Below, piece by piece: positions 34,590-43,207 of a DNA stretch of 64,000 bases. Each line of letters starts with the position of its first letter. Position 1 is the stretch's first letter. Origin of the DNA: Candidatus Eisenbergiella merdavium. Lineage in GTDB: Bacteria; Bacillota; Clostridia; Lachnospirales; Lachnospiraceae. The stretch covers positions 62,001 through 126,000 of the forward strand of contig DWWS01000040.1 of NCBI GenBank assembly GCA_019119595.1. The letters are read 5' to 3'. The position numbers were made by a program, and so were the translations under genes. The notes under the pieces are model-generated. The model made no database searches. It was not told where the DNA came from and saw only the letters and a program-made list of their open reading frames with translations.

Positions 34590-34809
34590 GAAAGCGGCTT
34601 CAGAAGAGGAAAAGCTCAGCCTGGAGGAGGCCTTTTCCATGCTGGATGAGATCACCCGCTCTCTGGAGGCGGAGGATATCTCGCTGGAGGATTCCTTCGG
34701 CGCCTATCAGAAGGGGATTCAGCTTCTGAAGCTCTGCAGCGATAAAATTGACCAGGTGGAGAAGAAGGTCCTGGTTTTGAACGAGGAGGGCGGGCTGGAT
34801 GAATTTTGA
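34567..34809 (+). CDS. xseB: Exodeoxyribonuclease VII small subunit
   Basis: 80-residue two-helix protein that coats the XseA coiled coil: KLSLEEAFSMLDEITRSLEAEDISLEDSFGAYQKGIQLLK pattern with the LE...LEDS signature. Overlaps both xseA upstream and ispA downstream (11 bases), consistent with translational coupling and fixed stoichiometry. Confidence 0.94.
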   Translation: MPVKKKSEKAASEEEKLSLEEAFSMLDEITRSLEAEDISLEDSFGAYQKGIQLLKLCSDKIDQVEKKVLVLNEEGGLDEF

Positions 34810-35716
34810 GGAGTTTCAGGCGCGGCTTTCGGAGGAAAGCGCGCAGATAGAGGAAATCCTGCGGCGGTATCTGCCGAAGGAGGAGGGCTACGCGAAAACG
34901 GTGGCCGAGGCGGCAAACTACAGCGTGCTTGCGGGCGGCAAACGCCTGCGCCCCATGCTGCTTCTGGAGTGCTGCCGGCTGTTCGGGGGAGAGGAGGAGC
35001 TGGCGGCGCCCTTCATGGCAGCCATTGAATTCATTCACACCTATTCCCTGGTGCACGACGATCTGCCCTGCATGGACAACGACGAATACCGCCGGGGAAG
35101 AAAGACCACCCATGCGGTCTACGGAGAGGGCATGGCGGTGCTGGCGGGAGACGCCCTTCTGAACCTGGCCTTCGAGACCGCGGCCTCTGCCTTTTCATTG
35201 GCAAAGGATGCGGCGCAGCTTGGGCGGATGGCCCGCGCGCTTCAGATTCTTTCCGAAAAATCCGGGATCCGGGGCATGATCGGCGGCCAGTGTGCGGATA
35301 CCCAGGCGGAGGAATTCCCTCCCGAACGGGTGACGCAGGAGCTGCTTCTTTATATCCATGAAAACAAGACGGCGGCCATGATCGAAAGCCCCATGATGAT
35401 CGGCGCGCTGCTGGCCGGAGCGGACGAGGAAAAGCTTGCGGCTCTGGAACGGATCGGAAGCAGGATCGGCCTGGCCTTCCAGATCCGGGACGATATCCTG
35501 GATCTCACCGGAAGCCTGCAGGAGCTTGGCAAGCAGACGGGAAGCGATCTGAAGAATAATAAGGTTACCTACGTGTCCTTAAACGGCATGGAGCAGTCGG
35601 AAAAAGAGGTGCGCAGGCTTTCTGAGGAAGCGCTGGAGGAGCTAAGGGGCCTGACGGAGCAGGGAAACGAATTTCTGGAATGCCTGGTGGAGGATTTGAT
35701 CACACGCAGGAAATAG
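34799..35716 (+). CDS. ispA: Polyprenyl (farnesyl) diphosphate synthase
   Basis: Joins DMAPP and IPP units to farnesyl or geranyl diphosphate for undecaprenyl-carrier and quinone synthesis. 305 residues with the first Asp-rich motif DDLPCMDND near residue 85, the second DDILD near 225, and LAGGKRLRPMLLL at the N-terminus. Short-chain type residues before the first motif (HTYSLVHDD) point to farnesyl diphosphate. Followed by dxs, which supplies the same pathway. Confidence 0.94.
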   Translation: MNFEEFQARLSEESAQIEEILRRYLPKEEGYAKTVAEAANYSVLAGGKRLRPMLLLECCRLFGGEEELAAPFMAAIEFIHTYSLVHDDLPCMDNDEYRRGRKTTHAVYGEGMAVLAGDALLNLAFETAASAFSLAKDAAQLGRMARALQILSEKSGIRGMIGGQCADTQAEEFPPERVTQELLLYIHENKTAAMIESPMMIGALLAGADEEKLAALERIGSRIGLAFQIRDDILDLTGSLQELGKQTGSDLKNNKVTYVSLNGMEQSEKEVRRLSEEALEELRGLTEQGNEFLECLVEDLITRRK

Positions 35717-35726
35717 ACGCAGCGCG

Positions 35727-35749
35727 GTCGGAGCTAAGGACGCTCCGAC
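35727..35749 (+). promoter_or_regulatory. Hairpin directly ahead of the dxs ribosome site
   Basis: GTCGGAGC (35727-35734) and GCTCCGAC (35742-35749) form a perfect 8-bp stem with a 7-base loop. The ribosome site GGAGGT starts three bases after the stem. Confidence 0.6.
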
Positions 35750-35761
35750 ATGGAGGTAGAT

Positions 35762-37624
35762 ATGCTTCTTGATCAGATAAAGCAGCCAAACGACATTAAG
35801 AAGATCAGCCCCAGGGATTATCCGGCGCTGGCAGCGGAGATCCGGGAATTCCTGGTGAATAAGATCAGCGTGACCGGGGGCCATCTTGGCTCCAACCTGG
35901 GCGCGGTGGAGCTCACCATGGCGCTCCATCTGGTGCTCGACCTGCCGGAGGATAAGATCATCTGGGACGTGGGGCACCAGTCCTATACCCACAAGCTTCT
36001 GACCGGACGGCGGGAGGGCTTTGAGCATCTGCGCAAATACGGTGGAATGAGCGGCTTTCCCAAGAGAAAGGAAAGCGAGTGCGACAGCTTTGACACGGGC
36101 CACAGCTCCACTTCCATTTCCGCGGGGCTTGGCCTGGTGAAGGCCAGGGACCTGCAGGGAGAGGATTATACGGTGGTTTCCGTGATCGGGGACGGCTCCC
36201 TCACCGGAGGGATGGCCTATGAGGCGTTGAACAACGCGGCCAGGCTGGAAACCAATTTCATCATCATCCTCAATGACAACAACATGTCCATCGCGGAAAA
36301 TGTGGGCGGCGTTTCCAAATATCTGAACAACATCCGGACCTCCAACGCCTATCTGGATGTGAAGGACGGCATCTATGACGCCATCCGGAACACCAGATAC
36401 GGGGATCCGGTGGTGGCCGGGATCCGCAGGGCGAAGAACAGCTTAAAGCAGCTTGTGATCCCCGGCATGATGTTCGAGGATATGGGCGTCACCTATCTTG
36501 GCCCGGTGGACGGCCATGATACCGGGGCGCTGGTGCGGGTGATCCGGGAGGCGAAGCGCAGAAAGAACGCTGTGCTCATCCATGTGCTCACCAAAAAGGG
36601 AAAGGGCTATCCTCCCGCGGAGAAGCATCCGGCCCGTTTCCATGGGGCGGAGCCCTTTGACGTGCAGACGGGCGTGCCTCTGAAGAAAAAAATGAAGGCC
36701 AACTATACGGATATTTTTTCCACGGTGATGATGAAGCTGGGCCAGAGGAACGACAGAATCGTAGCCATCACCGCGGCCATGCCGGACGGCACGGGCTTAA
36801 AGCGGTTCAGCCACGCCTACCCGGACCGCTTCTTTGACGTGGGGATCGCGGAACAGCACGCGGTGACCTTCGCCGCGGGGCTTGCGGCGGGCGGCTTAAA
36901 GCCGGTGGTTGCCGTTTATTCCTCCTTCCTGCAGCGGGCCTATGACCAGATCCTGCATGACGTGTGCATTCAGAACCTGCCCGTGATCTTTGCCATCGAC
37001 CGGGCGGGACTGGTGGGGAGCGACGGAGAGACCCATCAGGGCATCTTTGACCTGTCCTATCTTTCTTCCATCCCGAACATGCACATCTGCGCGCCCAAGA
37101 ATAAGTGGGAGCTGTCGGACATGCTCAAATTTGCGGCGGGCTTCAACGCCCCTATCGCCATCCGCTATCCCAGAGGCGAGGCTTATGACGGGCTTGCCGG
37201 ATACCGCGCCCCGGTGGAATACGGAAAGGCGGAGATGATCTTTGAGGAGGAGGGGATCGCCCTTCTTGCTGTGGGAAGCATGGTGAAGACCGCGGAGGGC
37301 GTCAGGGAACGCCTGAAGGAATGCGGCCTTTCCTGCACTCTGGTGAACGCCCGCTTTGTGAAGCCCATCGACGAGGAGATGGTTCGCCGCCTTGCCGCCT
37401 CCCACAGGCTGATCGTGACCATGGAGGAAAACGTGGAAAGCGGCGGCTTCGGCGAACGGGTGCGTACCTTTGCCGACGAACAGGAGCTGCCAGGCGTAAT
37501 CCTTTCCGTCACCATCCCGGATGAGTACGTGGAGCACGGCAATGTGGAGCTTCTGAAAAAAGAGATCGGCATCGACGAGGAGACGGTGACGAAACGGATA
37601 CTGGAGGAATGGAACCGCTTATGA
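35762..37624 (+). CDS. dxs: 1-deoxy-D-xylulose-5-phosphate synthase
   Basis: First enzyme of the MEP isoprenoid pathway; condenses pyruvate and glyceraldehyde 3-phosphate with thiamine diphosphate. 620 residues from MLLDQIKQPNDIKKISPRDY; an in-frame ATG 12 bases upstream is part of the ribosome site. Signatures: SVTGGHLGSNLGAVELT, VIGDGSLTGGMAYEALNN (ThDP/Mg site), FDVGIAEQHAVTFAAGLA and RAGLVGSDGETHQGIFDLSYL. The only MEP enzyme here besides IspA. Confidence 0.96.
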   Translation: MLLDQIKQPNDIKKISPRDYPALAAEIREFLVNKISVTGGHLGSNLGAVELTMALHLVLDLPEDKIIWDVGHQSYTHKLLTGRREGFEHLRKYGGMSGFPKRKESECDSFDTGHSSTSISAGLGLVKARDLQGEDYTVVSVIGDGSLTGGMAYEALNNAARLETNFIIILNDNNMSIAENVGGVSKYLNNIRTSNAYLDVKDGIYDAIRNTRYGDPVVAGIRRAKNSLKQLVIPGMMFEDMGVTYLGPVDGHDTGALVRVIREAKRRKNAVLIHVLTKKGKGYPPAEKHPARFHGAEPFDVQTGVPLKKKMKANYTDIFSTVMMKLGQRNDRIVAITAAMPDGTGLKRFSHAYPDRFFDVGIAEQHAVTFAAGLAAGGLKPVVAVYSSFLQRAYDQILHDVCIQNLPVIFAIDRAGLVGSDGETHQGIFDLSYLSSIPNMHICAPKNKWELSDMLKFAAGFNAPIAIRYPRGEAYDGLAGYRAPVEYGKAEMIFEEEGIALLAVGSMVKTAEGVRERLKECGLSCTLVNARFVKPIDEEMVRRLAASHRLIVTMEENVESGGFGERVRTFADEQELPGVILSVTIPDEYVEHGNVELLKKEIGIDEETVTKRILEEWNRL

Positions 37625-38505
37625 AGGAACGGCTGGATGTGCTTCTGGTGAAGCTGGGATACGCGCCCTCACGGGAAAAGGCGAAGGCGGTCATCATGTC
37701 CGGAAACGTGTTCGTGGACGGACAGAGAGAGGATAAGGCGGGAGCGGTTTTTGAAGAAAACGTGCAGATCGTTGTGAAGGAGAACCCTCTGAAATATGTC
37801 AGCCGGGGCGGCCTGAAGCTGGAAAAGGCCATGAAGGAATTTCCCATTTCCTTAACGGACTGCGTCTGCATGGACATCGGAGCCTCCACCGGAGGCTTTA
37901 CGGACTGCATGCTCCAGAACGGCGCGGCGAAGGTCTATGCGGTGGACGTTGGGCACGGCCAGCTCGCCTGGAAGCTTCGGTGCGACGAGCGTGTGGTCTG
38001 CAAGGAGCGCACCAATTTCAGATATATGGTGCGCGCGGACATTCAGGACGATCTGGATTTTGCATCGGTGGATGTGTCCTTCATTTCCCTCACCAAAATC
38101 CTCCTTCCCGCAAGACGGCTGTTAAAGCTGGACGGGCAGATGGTCTGCCTGATCAAGCCCCAATTTGAGGCGGGCCGGGAAAAGGTTGGGAAAAAGGGCG
38201 TGGTGAGAGAGCCCTCTGTGCACCGGGAGGTCATTGAGAAAATCGTGGATTTCGCTTCTTTTCTGGGTTTTCAGGTGCTTGGGCTGACCTTTTCTCCGGT
38301 GAGAGGGCCGGAGGGAAACATCGAATATCTGATCCGGATCGGGAGGGACGAAGCGCAGGATGCGCGCATCGAGCCGCTTTCTGAGGCGGACGCCCTGAAG
38401 CTGTTTTCCGAACTGGAGGCAGAGGGCGGAGGCATTTCGCGGACGGGAGAGTGGCAGGAGAGGATCGCAGAGGTCGTGGGCCAGGCCCACGCGCAGGTGG
38501 AGTAA
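37621..38505 (+). CDS. tlyA: TlyA-family rRNA (ribose-2'-O) methyltransferase / hemolysin A
   Basis: 294 residues: an N-terminal S4 RNA-binding domain (ERLDVLLVKLGYAPSREKAKAVIMSGNVFVDG) and a FtsJ/RrmJ-type SAM domain (VCMDIGASTGGFTDCML, AVDVGHGQLAWKL, VRADIQDDLDFASVDVSFISL, CLIKPQFEAGREKVGKKGVV). Homologues methylate 16S and 23S rRNA. The ATG overlaps the dxs stop, with GGAGG 13 bases upstream; ATG 37609 is four codons earlier in frame. In this block in most Firmicutes (YqxC). Confidence 0.93.
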   Translation: MKERLDVLLVKLGYAPSREKAKAVIMSGNVFVDGQREDKAGAVFEENVQIVVKENPLKYVSRGGLKLEKAMKEFPISLTDCVCMDIGASTGGFTDCMLQNGAAKVYAVDVGHGQLAWKLRCDERVVCKERTNFRYMVRADIQDDLDFASVDVSFISLTKILLPARRLLKLDGQMVCLIKPQFEAGREKVGKKGVVREPSVHREVIEKIVDFASFLGFQVLGLTFSPVRGPEGNIEYLIRIGRDEAQDARIEPLSEADALKLFSELEAEGGGISRTGEWQERIAEVVGQAHAQVE

Positions 38506-38530
38506 ACGTCAGGAATAGGATTGACAGAGC

Positions 38531-39463
38531 ATGGGCGCAGAAAGAAACAGACATTACATCATCATGACAAACAGGCCCAAGGATCCGGGACTTGCCGTGA
38601 CGGAACGGATCCGTGCGTTTCTGGAAACGCATGGCGGCCGGGTGTCCGTTTTTGCGGATAACGAGGATATCTCCCGGCTGGGGCTGACGGCGGAGGAAGG
38701 GGCCGGAACGGAATCGGCCCGGACGGAGCCGGGCAGAACGGCCGCAGATCGAACGGAGCCGGACGGAAGGGCTGCCTGCATGATCGTGCTTGGCGGTGAC
38801 GGAACCATGCTGAAGGCGGCGAGGGAAACGGCTGCTGCCGGAATCCCGCTTCTCGGCGTGAATCTTGGCACCATGGGCTATCTGGCCGAGGTGGAGGTGT
38901 CCGCCCTGGACGATGCGCTGGAAAGACTGGTGAACGGCGATTATACCGTCGAGCAGCGGATGATGCTTTCGGGAAGCGTGCTGCGCGGGGACGGGAGTCG
39001 GGAAACGGCCCAGATCGACGCGTTAAACGACGTTACCGTTACCAGAAGCGGACCCATGCAGGTGATCCCCCTGCGCATCCGGGTGAACGGTCAGCCATTG
39101 GCAAGCTATGGAGCGGACGGGATCGTGATCGCGACCCCCACCGGCTCCACGGGCTATAATCTGTCGGCGGGCGGCCCCATCGTGGAGCCGGACGCCAGCC
39201 TGATCCTTTTAACCCCCATCTGCCCTCACACGCTCAATACCCGGAGCGTGGTGCTGTGCGACCGGGACGAGGTGATGGTGGAGATCGGAAGGAAGCAGTC
39301 CGGAGGCGTGCAGGAGGTGGAGATCAGCCTGGACGGAACGCTGCTTACCAGACTTCAGACCGGGGACAGGATCCGGGTGAAAAAAAGCGAAAGGACCACA
39401 TCCATTATCAAGCTGAGCGAGCCGGGCTTTCTGGAGCGCTTACATAGAAAGATGAGTGAGTAG
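38531..39463 (+). CDS. nadK: NAD kinase
   Basis: Makes NADP from NAD with ATP or polyphosphate. 310 residues: N-terminal Rossmann-like lobe, GGDGTMLKAARE near residue 88, NLGTMGYLAEVE, then IVIATPTGSTGYNLSAGGPIVEP. An extra Glu/Arg/Thr-rich insert (AEEGAGTESARTEPGRT) separates the first strands; its DNA is repetitive (GGAGCCGG, GGACGGA) and looks like a slippage expansion. Followed five bases later by argR. Confidence 0.95.
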   Translation: MGAERNRHYIIMTNRPKDPGLAVTERIRAFLETHGGRVSVFADNEDISRLGLTAEEGAGTESARTEPGRTAADRTEPDGRAACMIVLGGDGTMLKAARETAAAGIPLLGVNLGTMGYLAEVEVSALDDALERLVNGDYTVEQRMMLSGSVLRGDGSRETAQIDALNDVTVTRSGPMQVIPLRIRVNGQPLASYGADGIVIATPTGSTGYNLSAGGPIVEPDASLILLTPICPHTLNTRSVVLCDRDEVMVEIGRKQSGGVQEVEISLDGTLLTRLQTGDRIRVKKSERTTSIIKLSEPGFLERLHRKMSE

Positions 39464-39467
39464 ACGG

Positions 39468-39917
39468 ATGAAACAGAGCAGACAGGAAAAAATTGTGGAG
39501 CTGGTGGAGACCGGGGAGATCGAGACGCAGGAGGAGCTTGCCGACAGACTGAAGGAGGCGGGCTTTGCCGTTACCCAGTCCACCATTTCCAGAGATATCA
39601 GACAGCTTCACCTGTCCAAGGTGCCCGCCGGAAACGGACGGCAGAAATATGTGGTGCTTCGGCAGGACGACAGCCATCTGTGGGATAAATATGTGCGGGT
39701 TCTGAAGGACGGCTTCGTTTCCATGGATATGGCGCAGAACATTTTGGTGATCAAAACCGTATCCGGCATGGCGATGGCTGTGGCCGCCGCGGTGGACGCC
39801 ATGAAGTTTCAGGAGATCGTCGGCTGCATCGCGGGGGACGATACCATCATGATGGCGGTGCGAAGCGTGGAGGATACGAGGGCGGTCATGGAAAAGATCC
39901 GCCGCATCCTGGGATAA
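39468..39917 (+). CDS. argR: Arginine repressor ArgR/AhrC
   Basis: Hexameric, arginine-responsive regulator of arginine metabolism. 149 residues: winged-helix N-terminus (MKQSRQEKIVELVETGEIETQEELADRLK, QSTISRDIRQLHLSKVP) and oligomerisation/arginine domain (TVSGMAMAVAAAVDAM, EIVGCIAGDDTIMMAVR) with the Asp-Asp pair that contacts arginine. In Firmicutes the gene stands before recN regardless of arginine genes, as here. Confidence 0.95.
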   Translation: MKQSRQEKIVELVETGEIETQEELADRLKEAGFAVTQSTISRDIRQLHLSKVPAGNGRQKYVVLRQDDSHLWDKYVRVLKDGFVSMDMAQNILVIKTVSGMAMAVAAAVDAMKFQEIVGCIAGDDTIMMAVRSVEDTRAVMEKIRRILG

Positions 39918-39995
39918 GGGAAAAAACAGGCTGCCCGGTGCCTCCGGCACTGAAGCGGCCATTTTGTATTTTGAGAAGGGATTCTGGTAAAAAAT

Positions 39996-41681
39996 ATGTT
40001 GGTGAGCTTACATGTGAAAAATCTTGCGCTGATCCAGGAGACGGAGGTCTTTTTCGGTCCCGGCCTGAATATCCTGACCGGAGAGACCGGAGCGGGCAAA
40101 TCCATCATCCTCGGCTCCGTGGGGCTGGCCCTTGGCGGGAGGGCGGATCGGGACATGATCCGCACGGGAGAGGACTATGCGCTGGTGGAGCTGGTGTTCG
40201 CCCTGGATAAAAAAGAACAGGCGGACCGGGTACGCGCCCTGGATATTCCCGTGGAGGAGGACGGTATGGTGATCCTGCAGCGGCGAATTCTGCCCGGAAG
40301 GAGCTTAAGCCGGGTAAACGGGGAAACAGTGAACGGTAAGCTGCTAAAGGAGCTTTCCGGTATCCTCATCGACATTCACGGCCAGCATGATTCCCAGAAG
40401 CTGCTGAAGCCCAAGCGCCATCTGGAGATCCTGGACGATTTTGCCGGAGAGGAGGCCGCAGAGCTGAAACGGGAGCTGAAGGAGCGCTATGAGGCCTTCC
40501 GGCAGATACAGAAGCTTCTTTCCGAATGCTGTCTGGACAGCAGGGAGAGGGAACGGGCCCTTTCCCTCGCCGCCTTTGAGGCACAGGAGATCGAGGATGC
40601 GGGGCTGAAGGACGGAGAGGATGAGGAGCTGGAGATACGCTACCGGAGGATGGCGAACGGCCGCCGCATTGCGGAAGCGGTGGGGGCTGCCTGGGAGCTC
40701 ACCGGCTCGGAAGCAGAGGGCGGCTGTTCGGAAGCGGTGGGGCGCGCCCTTCGGGAGCTGTCCTCCGTCAGCGCCTATGACGACGGCGTGGAGCAGCTCG
40801 TTTCCATGCTGTCCGATATCGAAGGCCTTTTGAATGAATTCAACCATTCCGCCTCGGAATATCTTTCCGACCTGGAATTTGACCAGGAGGATTTCCGGCA
40901 GGCGGAGGAGCGCCTCAATCTGATCAACCGTCTCAAGGAAAAATATGGGAATACCATTTCAGAGATCCTGCGCTATCAGGAGGAAAAGCAGCTGGAAATC
41001 GAACGCCTGCAGGACGCGGACGCATACCGGGAAAGGCTTCAGGGAAAGCTGAAGGAGGAAGAAGGACAGGTGGAGGCGCTCTGCGCCCGTCTTTCTGCGG
41101 TCCGAAAGGAGGCGGGAGGAAAACTTTCGAAGCTTCTGATCGGCGCGCTTTCCGATCTGAATTTCAATCAGGTGGATTTTGATGTTCTTTTGACAAAAAA
41201 GGACCGTCCGGCCTCCGACGGCTGGGATGAGGCGGCCTTCCGGATTTCCACAAATCCGGGCGAGCCGAAAAAGCCCCTTTCCGAGGTCGCCAGCGGCGGC
41301 GAGCTTTCCCGCATCATGCTTGCGCTGAAGACGGTGACCGCGGCCCAGGAGGATAAGGATACCTTCATTTTCGATGAAATCGATACGGGAATCAGCGGCA
41401 AAACCGCATGGAAGGTATCCCAGAAGCTTGCGGTCCTGGGAAAGGCGCGCCAGGTCATCTGCATTACCCATCTGCCTCAGATCGCGGCGATGGCGGACAA
41501 CCATTTCGTGATCGAAAAAAAATCAGAAAACGACTCCACGACCACCACCATTTATGAAATTAAGAAAGACGCGGTGGAAAAGGAGCTGGCCCGCATGCTG
41601 GGCGGAGACGGGCTGACCGAAAGCGCTCTCGCCAACGCGAGGGAATTGAAAGAAATGGCAGAGAATACAAAACAATACTAA
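39996..41681 (+). CDS. recN: DNA repair protein RecN
   Basis: SMC-like ATPase acting early at double-strand breaks. 561 residues: Walker A GETGAGKSI at the N-terminus, long central coiled coils, then the ABC signature VASGGELSRIMLALK and Walker B TFIFDEIDTGISG near residue 460, followed by ICITHLPQIAAMADNHF. A short GTGCC-tcc-GGCAC hairpin precedes it at 39939; no LexA box was found upstream. A strong terminator follows. Confidence 0.96.
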   Translation: MLVSLHVKNLALIQETEVFFGPGLNILTGETGAGKSIILGSVGLALGGRADRDMIRTGEDYALVELVFALDKKEQADRVRALDIPVEEDGMVILQRRILPGRSLSRVNGETVNGKLLKELSGILIDIHGQHDSQKLLKPKRHLEILDDFAGEEAAELKRELKERYEAFRQIQKLLSECCLDSRERERALSLAAFEAQEIEDAGLKDGEDEELEIRYRRMANGRRIAEAVGAAWELTGSEAEGGCSEAVGRALRELSSVSAYDDGVEQLVSMLSDIEGLLNEFNHSASEYLSDLEFDQEDFRQAEERLNLINRLKEKYGNTISEILRYQEEKQLEIERLQDADAYRERLQGKLKEEEGQVEALCARLSAVRKEAGGKLSKLLIGALSDLNFNQVDFDVLLTKKDRPASDGWDEAAFRISTNPGEPKKPLSEVASGGELSRIMLALKTVTAAQEDKDTFIFDEIDTGISGKTAWKVSQKLAVLGKARQVICITHLPQIAAMADNHFVIEKKSENDSTTTTIYEIKKDAVEKELARMLGGDGLTESALANARELKEMAENTKQY

Positions 41682-41710
41682 ATTATCCGAAACCGATTCT
41701 TCACATACTA

Positions 41711-41755
41711 GAAAGGACGTACATGACAGATGTATGTCCTTTTCAAGTTTTTGGG
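41711..41755 (+). terminator. recN terminator
   Basis: AAAGGACGTACAT (41712-41724) pairs with ATGTATGTCCTTT (41730-41742), 13 bp with one G-U pair and a 5-base loop, followed by TTCAAGTTTTT. The stem contains an apparent ribosome site (AAAGGA) and ATG at 41723 that open the spoIVB frame. Confidence 0.75.
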
Positions 41756-41770
41756 AAAGGATGTGAGGAA

Positions 41771-43207
41771 TTGGAAAGGAGACGAAAATACAGATTGATC
41801 CTGTGCCTGATTCTTATTGGTGCCGCTACGGCGCTTTTTATATGCTGGCTGCTCGCTGTCTGGGAACGTGTGCCCGGCATGATCCATATCCGCGCAGGCG
41901 TACAGCAGAAGCTGGAGCTGAACGTCCCTGTTTCCGGGGAGCTGTACCGGAATGATGGTGCGGGAGGGGAAGCTGCCGCGGGAAGAGGAACTGCCGAGGG
42001 AGGGGAAGCTGTTGCGGGAAGAGGAACTGCTGAGGGAGGGGAAGCTGTTGCGGGCGGGAAGACTACTGCGGGCGGGAGCAGCGCCTCGAACGGAGGCGAC
42101 GACGCGGAGGCGGTGGCGGTAGCTGGGATGAACGTGGTGAATCCGGCTGCTCCCAAAAGCCTGTCCGTCAACCTGAGCGAGCCGCTCACCCTGTACGCGG
42201 AGGAGCTGGAAAGCTATACCATAAAGCTGAAGCTTTTTGGGCTGATCCCCTTTAAGACCGTTCAGGTTGAGGTGATCGATGACAAAACCCTGATCCCCGC
42301 GGGAATCCCTATCGGGATCTATGTGAAGACGCAGGGGGTTTTGGTGATCGCCACCGGAGAATTTGAGGGCCCGGACGGACAGACAAACGCTCCCGCGTCC
42401 CGTCTGCTGAAGGAAGGGGATTATATTTTGAAGGCGGACGGGGAAGCTGTGACGGGAAAAGCGGAGTTCATGCAGAGGATCGCGGACAGCGGCGGGGAGG
42501 AAATGACGCTGACCATTCTGCGGGACGGACAGCAGTTTGACATAAGCCTTACCCCGCAGCAGAATCAGAACGGGGAATACAAGCTGGGGATCTGGATCCG
42601 CGACAACGCCCAGGGCGTAGGAACCCTGACCTGGCTGGATGAGGACAACAGCTTCGGCGCGCTGGGACATGGAATCAACGATATGGACACGGCGGAGCTG
42701 ATGAACCTGGAGAAGGGAAGCCTTTATAAAACGGAGATCATATCCATTACAAAGGGAGAAAACGGCTCGCCGGGAGAGCTGACCGGCGTGATCGACTATA
42801 ACGAATGCAACCGGATCGGAACCATAGAAGCCAACACAGAGGAAGGCATCTTCGGAAGCCTCAATGAGGAATCCGCATCCGGGATTATTTCCACCGCCAT
42901 GCCCATCGGCCTGAAGCAGGAGGTGGAGGAGGGAGAGGCAGAGATCCTGTGCAGCCTGGGAGGAGAACCCGAGCTATATACCATAGAGATCACAGGGATC
43001 CATCTGGACCACGACAACGTGAACAGAGGCCTTGAGATCACCGTCACAGACGAACGCCTCCTCGCCCTGACCGGCGGCATCGTTCAGGGCATGAGCGGCG
43101 CGCCCATCATCCAGAACGGAAAACTGATCGGAGCCGTAACCCACGTCCTCGTCAACGACCCCACCAGAGGATACGGGATTTTTATTGAAAACATGCTCGA
43201 GCATTGA
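41771..43207 (+). CDS. spoIVB: SpoIVB serine peptidase (S55)
   Basis: Protease made in the forespore that signals across the intermembrane space to activate sigma-K processing. Start TTG 41771 (LERRRKYRLILCLILIGA) puts the membrane helix at residues 7-30; the ATG at 41723 lies in the recN terminator stem. Three 12-residue Gly/Ala-rich repeats (36-bp DNA period) fill about residues 65-100. A PDZ domain follows (VLVIATGEFEG, EGDYILKADGEAVTGKAEFM), then the S55 domain with catalytic His in GALGHGI near 297 and Ser in VQGMSGAPII near 440. 478 residues, longer than in Bacillus owing to the linker. Confidence 0.93.
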   Translation: MERRRKYRLILCLILIGAATALFICWLLAVWERVPGMIHIRAGVQQKLELNVPVSGELYRNDGAGGEAAAGRGTAEGGEAVAGRGTAEGGEAVAGGKTTAGGSSASNGGDDAEAVAVAGMNVVNPAAPKSLSVNLSEPLTLYAEELESYTIKLKLFGLIPFKTVQVEVIDDKTLIPAGIPIGIYVKTQGVLVIATGEFEGPDGQTNAPASRLLKEGDYILKADGEAVTGKAEFMQRIADSGGEEMTLTILRDGQQFDISLTPQQNQNGEYKLGIWIRDNAQGVGTLTWLDEDNSFGALGHGINDMDTAELMNLEKGSLYKTEIISITKGENGSPGELTGVIDYNECNRIGTIEANTEEGIFGSLNEESASGIISTAMPIGLKQEVEEGEAEILCSLGGEPELYTIEITGIHLDHDNVNRGLEITVTDERLLALTGGIVQGMSGAPIIQNGKLIGAVTHVLVNDPTRGYGIFIENMLEH

